Position numbers and translations under genes: made by a program
Shown: positions 6,176 to 9,633 of the stretch, piece by piece
Position numbering within the stretch: position 1 is the stretch's first letter
Layout: each line of letters opens with the position of its first letter
Notes under the pieces: generated by a model
What the model was told of the DNA's origin: nothing
What the model saw: the letters and a program-made list of their open reading frames with translations, nothing else
The model's database searches: none
Assembly: GCA_025457985.1 (NCBI GenBank)
Contig: JALOTI010000036.1
Location: 1 to 9,633 of the forward strand
DNA from: Leptospira sp.
GTDB lineage: Bacteria > Spirochaetota > Leptospiria > Leptospirales > Leptospiraceae
Reading direction: 5' to 3'
Length of the DNA: 9,633 nt

Positions 6176-7900
6176 CTAATTGGTTTTAAAACTACTGATT
6201 AGACCATTGAGTTTCTCAGAAAGATCGGATAGTCTTTTCGTAGTGTTCGCAAATTCCTCAATCTGATTAGAGCTAGACTGTGCAACAGTATTCACCTGGT
6301 CTACTGCAAAACCGATTTCTTTTGTCGAGGCTGTTTGTTGTTCTGTTGCTTCCGCTACAAAATTAGCCAAATTCGTTAAATTTGCCATGGAATTCATCAC
6401 TCGCTCACTTTTAAGGTTCTGTTGGTGAGTAAGCAATTTTATTTGTTCTATGTGGAAACTGGAATGTTTTGCATTTTCTAAGACCTTAGTAAAGGAGGAT
6501 ACCAATTGTTCGATACTATTTTTTCCATCCTCTATTCGGTCGATCGACTCTTTGATTAACCCTTCTATTTGCTTTGTTGCTGTTTGCGAATTGGATGCAA
6601 GTTTGGAAATTTCTTCTGCCACAACAGAAAAACCTCGGCCAGATTCTCCTGCTCTTGCTGCCTCAATTGCAGCGTTTAATGAAAGTAAATTGGTTCTGCT
6701 AGCAATGTCATTGATGACCGTGATGATTTGTGTGATACTTTTGGAACTTTCCACTATTTTTGTCATTTTTAAGACGGAATTATCGACGATTTGTTTTCCT
6801 CTTTCTGCCTCCTCTAACATTAAATGGGAGCTTGAATCCACTAATATGGATTTTTCAGAGACCTCATGGATTGCATTTGTAAGTTCGCTAATTTCATGAA
6901 TTGCCTTAGTTGTTTCTTCTGATTGGTCAGCTGCTGTGAGAGATACTTGGTGTATACTATCCACTATCTCTGTGACAGATGATGAAATTTCTTCTAAAGC
7001 TGCAACCTGTTGTCCAAATCCATCAGCGACTCGATTAGAGGCAGAAAAAACGGAGTCCGAGGTTTTTAAAAGTTCACTTGAAGTTAGCTGGGTTTCTTGA
7101 ACGAGATGTTTTATGTTCTTTGCTGCTAAGGAGAAGGCAATGGAAAGTTTTCCAATTTCATCAGATGAATTTACCGTGGATTGGATACTTAGATCACCTC
7201 CCGACAATTGAGTCGCCATTGATTCGACCTTTTGCAAAGGTTTTGAGATTAAGTAACCTAAGAAGAAAGATACCGCAAAACTTACTAAAGTTGATACGAT
7301 AAACCCTATAAAAAGAAGTTTGATAGTTGATAGATTTTTTTCTTCAAGTGAAACATTGTATGAGAGAATCAATCCATCTAGGGTTGAATTGAATCTTTGA
7401 ATTGAGGACAGTAGATTCAAATTTGCAATGCCTATACTCTCAGTATTTTTGTCGTTAATAGTAGCTTCCATTTCTGAAAGTAAGGACTCAAAATTTAACT
7501 GAACTTCTCTATTGATAGACAGGGCTTCCTTAGTACCATCGCTGGAACTTTGGGATGATTCAAAAGAAATGATATTTAGAAAATTCTCGATTTCGACTAA
7601 ATACTTTTGGATCATTGAACTTTTTATTTTCAATTCAGACTCTAGGGACTTAATCTCCTTTTGGTTCTTTGAATTATGAATCTTGTTTGATATTACATTT
7701 AACTCAATAAGTAGATAACCAATTTGGGTAGATTTACCATAAGACTCTGAATATAATTTTTGAACAGAAGATAGGTCTTGGCTTACGGAATGAATTCCAA
7801 TGACGGAGAAAATGGTTATGGTAAGTACTAAGGTTTGGAAGATTGCATTTGAGAGGTAAATTTTAAACTTTACGCTCAGATTCTGGAAAAAGGATTTCAT
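6176..7900 (-). CDS. Methyl-accepting chemotaxis protein
   Basis: Inner-membrane chemoreceptor of 574 residues that would signal to CheA/CheW. Transmembrane segment 1 spans about 17-38. The periplasmic part (about 39-191) is mostly helical and fits a four-helix-bundle sensor, and transmembrane segment 2 is at about 192-217. A HAMP domain follows (about 218-270), with Pro221 and DEIG at 247-250. The signalling hairpin tip is unmistakable: [18 protein letters not shown], then [10 protein letters not shown] (402-430). Each cytoplasmic arm is about 150 residues, longer than the Escherichia coli 36-heptad class. Likely methylation regions are [12 protein letters not shown] (301-312) and [15 protein letters not shown] (515-529). 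No CheR-binding pentapeptide ends the protein. The ligand is unknown. The gene is followed after three bases by cysE. The ATG at 7898-7900 directly precedes the usual short cytoplasmic N-terminus; no strong Shine-Dalgarno is seen. Confidence 0.95.
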   Translation of the reverse strand: MKSFFQNLSVKFKIYLSNAIFQTLVLTITIFSVIGIHSVSQDLSSVQKLYSESYGKSTQIGYLLIELNVISNKIHNSKNQKEIKSLESELKIKSSMIQKYLVEIENFLNIISFESSQSSSDGTKEALSINREVQLNFESLLSEMEATINDKNTESIGIANLNLLSSIQRFNSTLDGLILSYNVSLEEKNLSTIKLLFIGFIVSTLVSFAVSFFLGYLISKPLQKVESMATQLSGGDLSIQSTVNSSDEIGKLSIAFSLAAKNIKHLVQETQLTSSELLKTSDSVFSASNRVADGFGQQVAALEEISSSVTEIVDSIHQVSLTAADQSEETTKAIHEISELTNAIHEVSEKSILVDSSSHLMLEEAERGKQIVDNSVLKMTKIVESSKSITQIITVINDIASRTNLLSLNAAIEAARAGESGRGFSVVAEEISKLASNSQTATKQIEGLIKESIDRIEDGKNSIEQLVSSFTKVLENAKHSSFHIEQIKLLTHQQNLKSERVMNSMANLTNLANFVAEATEQQTASTKEIGFAVDQVNTVAQSSSNQIEEFANTTKRLSDLSEKLNGLISSFKTN

Positions 7901-7984
7901 TAATTTTCAGCGAAATTTGTATTGATTCCATGTTTTTTTTAGTTCAATAATACGATACAAGAATTACACATACACAAGAAAACG
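7901..7984. promoter_or_regulatory. Divergent intergenic region between MCP and M50 protease genes
   Basis: This 84-bp A+T-rich region must carry promoters in both directions. For the protease, TTGATT (7922-7927), an 18-bp spacer and AATAAT (7946-7951) make a plausible promoter with a leader of roughly 25-30 nt. For the MCP, the minus strand offers TTGAAC (7942-7947) as a -35 with only weak -10 candidates (TACAAA at 20-bp spacing). A run of eight T (7933-7940) has no preceding stem and is not a terminator. Confidence 0.35.
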
Positions 7985-8914
7985 TTGAAAACTAATCATA
8001 CTTTACATATCGTTCTTTTTTTATTAACTTTTTTTACGTTAACCTATTCAGATCTATTCTTAAATCCTAATATACCTCAAACCCTCGATAATTATATCTT
8101 GGTTTTTTTTGAAAATTGGCCTTATTCTGTTTCTTTGTTATTTATTTTACTCGCTCATGAAATGGGTCACTATCTACCAGCTAGGTATTATGGAGTGAAA
8201 GCTTCATTACCCTTCTTTATTCCACTTCCATTCAGTCCTATAGGAACAATGGGAGCAGTGATTCAAATCAAAGAACCAATCCCAGATAAAAAAATCTTAT
8301 TTGATATTGGAGTGGGTGGACCAATTATGAGTCTGATTCTGTCGCTGATAGCCTGGTTGGTTGGAATCCATTTATCCAATGTTATTGCAATCGCAAGTGA
8401 TTTTGATAGATCTCATTTTTTAATTTTTGGCGATAGTTTATTCACTTATTTCACAACTCAATGGATACTTGGGCCATTAGACTTTCAGACAATGGATGTA
8501 CAAGCCCATCCTCTGGCCCGAGCTGGCTGGGTAGGTTTACTGATCACGGCAATCAACTTATTGCCATTTGGACAATTAGATGGCGGGCATATAATTTACT
8601 CAATATTCGGTGAATCTTACCGGAAATGGATTCACTATCTATTTGGCGTTTTTTTGTTTTTGGCACTTTTCCATTTTACCTGGCTTATTTGGGGTTTTTT
8701 GATATACTATCTAATCAAGGTAGAACACCCGTTTATACCAGATTCGTATTCAGGATTGGACAAAGTAAGGAAGGCTTTAGGGATTTTCATGTTAGGTTCT
8801 CTGATTCTAATATTTGTTCCAAAGCCAATTATGGTTGGCATTGAATTTGACAAACCAAGTCTTTTTACCGAAATTTATACGTTTATCTTTCAAGGATTGG
8901 GTATTCATTTATGA
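7985..8914 (+). CDS. M50 / site-2-type intramembrane zinc metalloprotease
   Basis: Polytopic membrane protease of 309 residues. The zinc and catalytic motif HEMGH is at 58-62 inside a hydrophobic helix, followed by [31 protein letters not shown] in outline. The second metal-ligand motif is [12 protein letters not shown] (191-202), with Asp199. [17 protein letters not shown] (175-191) and FDIGVGGP (106-113) are typical of the soluble-PDZ-lacking, EGY-like branch of M50. I see no PDZ domain. Several other hydrophobic helices lie at about 8-20, 112-130, 216-245 and 264-286. Such proteases cleave membrane-spanning substrates, often in regulated signalling; the substrate here is unknown. The start is TTG at 7985. 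The frame is open only back to 7943, contains no ATG upstream, and the next ATG is inside the catalytic motif, so TTG is the best choice, with only a weak AAGAAAA upstream. The stop overlaps the next gene in an ATGA. Confidence 0.9.
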   Translation: MKTNHTLHIVLFLLTFFTLTYSDLFLNPNIPQTLDNYILVFFENWPYSVSLLFILLAHEMGHYLPARYYGVKASLPFFIPLPFSPIGTMGAVIQIKEPIPDKKILFDIGVGGPIMSLILSLIAWLVGIHLSNVIAIASDFDRSHFLIFGDSLFTYFTTQWILGPLDFQTMDVQAHPLARAGWVGLLITAINLLPFGQLDGGHIIYSIFGESYRKWIHYLFGVFLFLALFHFTWLIWGFLIYYLIKVEHPFIPDSYSGLDKVRKALGIFMLGSLILIFVPKPIMVGIEFDKPSLFTEIYTFIFQGLGIHL

Positions 8915-9633
8915 GACAAATGATATTAATTCTACTTTTTTTGCCATTGAGTTTTATTTTTCCTCAAGAAGCTAAGGAATACAAACTTACGGACAAAGCT
9001 TACGGTTTGGCATGGGACGGAGTTCATTTCTGGTACATTGATACCAATAGACGCGCAATCATCAAAATAAATGAAAACGGCGAACAAGAGATCTTTAACT
9101 TAGGTTTAGCGAACTTACGGGGAATTAGTTTTGATCAGAGAGAGGGAAAGTTACTTGTCGTTGCTCCAAAGCAGATTCTCAAACTAGATCCTAATTCAGG
9201 CGGAATAACGGATAAAATCAATATCCCACTTCAGAATATTGCAGGGATTGCAAGTTTTGGAAATTATTATTACATTTTGGATCTTGATTCAGGAAAAGTA
9301 CAAATATACGATCAGGCAACTGCTCTATTGATAGGTGGATTCTTTACAGATAGGATACGACCTCGAGATATTTGTTATGGCCGAGATTCTTTATGGATTT
9401 CCGATTCCTCGGATAACAGTGTTTATAGATACGATTCAAAAACTGGAAAAATAACTGGTTCAATTAAAACAAGTCTTCGCTCAATTCGTGGTCTACTGCT
9501 AAGTGGCTCAAAACTTTGGGTTGTAGATAGGGAAAACAAAGAGATTAAAAATATTCCTTTCGTTGAAACAGAAAGATTTATCGCCTCAGGAGAGGAGGAA
9601 TACAGTTTGGAAGTGACATTAAAATTTAAGATC
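8911..9633 (+). CDS. Exported protein with five propeller-like repeats, cut by right edge
   Basis: The frame stays open for 241 codons to the window edge. The ATG overlaps the protease stop as ATGA, and AAGGA at 8892-8896 is a somewhat distant Shine-Dalgarno; a second ATG at 8920 is possible. The protein begins with a signal peptide (hydrophobic core about 4-17, cleavage near FPQEA). Five repeats then start at residues 32, 71, 112, 154 and 194, each opening with a G-(L/I)-x-(W/F)-type strand (GLAWDG, GISFDQ, GIASFG, DICYGR, GLLLSG). Each continues with a strand such as LWISD or YYILD and a K-(I/L)-(D/N)-x-x-(T/S)-G-like turn. The spacing of about 40 residues fits beta-propeller blades of the NHL/SMP-30/YncE sort. 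The repeats appear to end near 215 and a new charged segment starts (218-241). No catalytic residue can be assigned. It is probably co-expressed with the protease. Confidence 0.85.
   Translation, partial: MRQMILILLFLPLSFIFPQEAKEYKLTDKAYGLAWDGVHFWYIDTNRRAIIKINENGEQEIFNLGLANLRGISFDQREGKLLVVAPKQILKLDPNSGGITDKINIPLQNIAGIASFGNYYYILDLDSGKVQIYDQATALLIGGFFTDRIRPRDICYGRDSLWISDSSDNSVYRYDSKTGKITGSIKTSLRSIRGLLLSGSKLWVVDRENKEIKNIPFVETERFIASGEEEYSLEVTLKFKI

Noticed and set aside
6450..6899. Open frame of 149 codons on the plus strand opposite the chemoreceptor gene
   Set aside because: It lies wholly antisense to the strongly conserved MCP signalling domain; its product shows no domain features, and it is a by-product of the MCP codon pattern.
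7933..7940. Eight-T run as an intrinsic terminator
   Set aside because: No GC-rich stem precedes it on either strand, and it lies between two divergent genes where a terminator is not expected.
1..9633. Mobile element, CRISPR, tRNA or phage/defence system
   Set aside because: No transposase or integrase, no direct-repeat array, no tRNA-like cloverleaf and no atypical composition block was seen. All genes are chromosomal metabolic or envelope types.

Overview
The window looks like ordinary chromosomal DNA from a spirochete, most likely Leptospira, and probably one of the saprophytic or biflexa-like species. This is an inference. It rests on A+T-rich, uniform base composition, on adjacent trpE and trpG genes (an arrangement known from Leptospira biflexa), and on several exported proteins with loose spirochete-type lipoboxes. 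Genes are tightly packed, and their stops and starts often overlap. I see no tRNA, rRNA, CRISPR array, insertion sequence or phage gene.

Layout. (1) Plus strand, 2-2863: an inositol-monophosphatase-family gene cut by the left edge, then anthranilate synthase component I (trpE) and, one base later, component II (trpG). (2) Minus strand, 4559-2855: an exported thioredoxin-fold-like protein with degenerate active-site features, whose 3' end overlaps a large unrecognised putative lipoprotein. (3) Plus strand, 4575-5432: a putative lipoprotein ending in a SHOCT motif. It diverges from unit 2 with only 15 bp between start codons. (4) Minus strand, 7900-5429: a methyl-accepting chemotaxis protein followed three bases later by serine O-acetyltransferase (cysE). 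(5) Plus strand, 7985 to the right edge: a membrane-embedded M50/site-2-type zinc protease with a TTG start. It overlaps by 4 nt an exported protein with five propeller-like repeats that runs off the window.

Function. TrpE and TrpG together make anthranilate from chorismate and glutamine, the first step of tryptophan synthesis. CysE makes O-acetylserine for cysteine synthesis. The remaining genes concern the envelope: sensing (MCP), intramembrane proteolysis (M50) and several exported proteins of unknown role. Units 1 and 2 converge with overlapping stop codons, as do units 3 and 4, so no intergenic space is left for terminators. No clear defence, toxin or mobile system is visible. The less-explained parts are the redoxin-like/lipoprotein/SHOCT cluster (2855-5432), the MCP-cysE pair and the protease-propeller pair.
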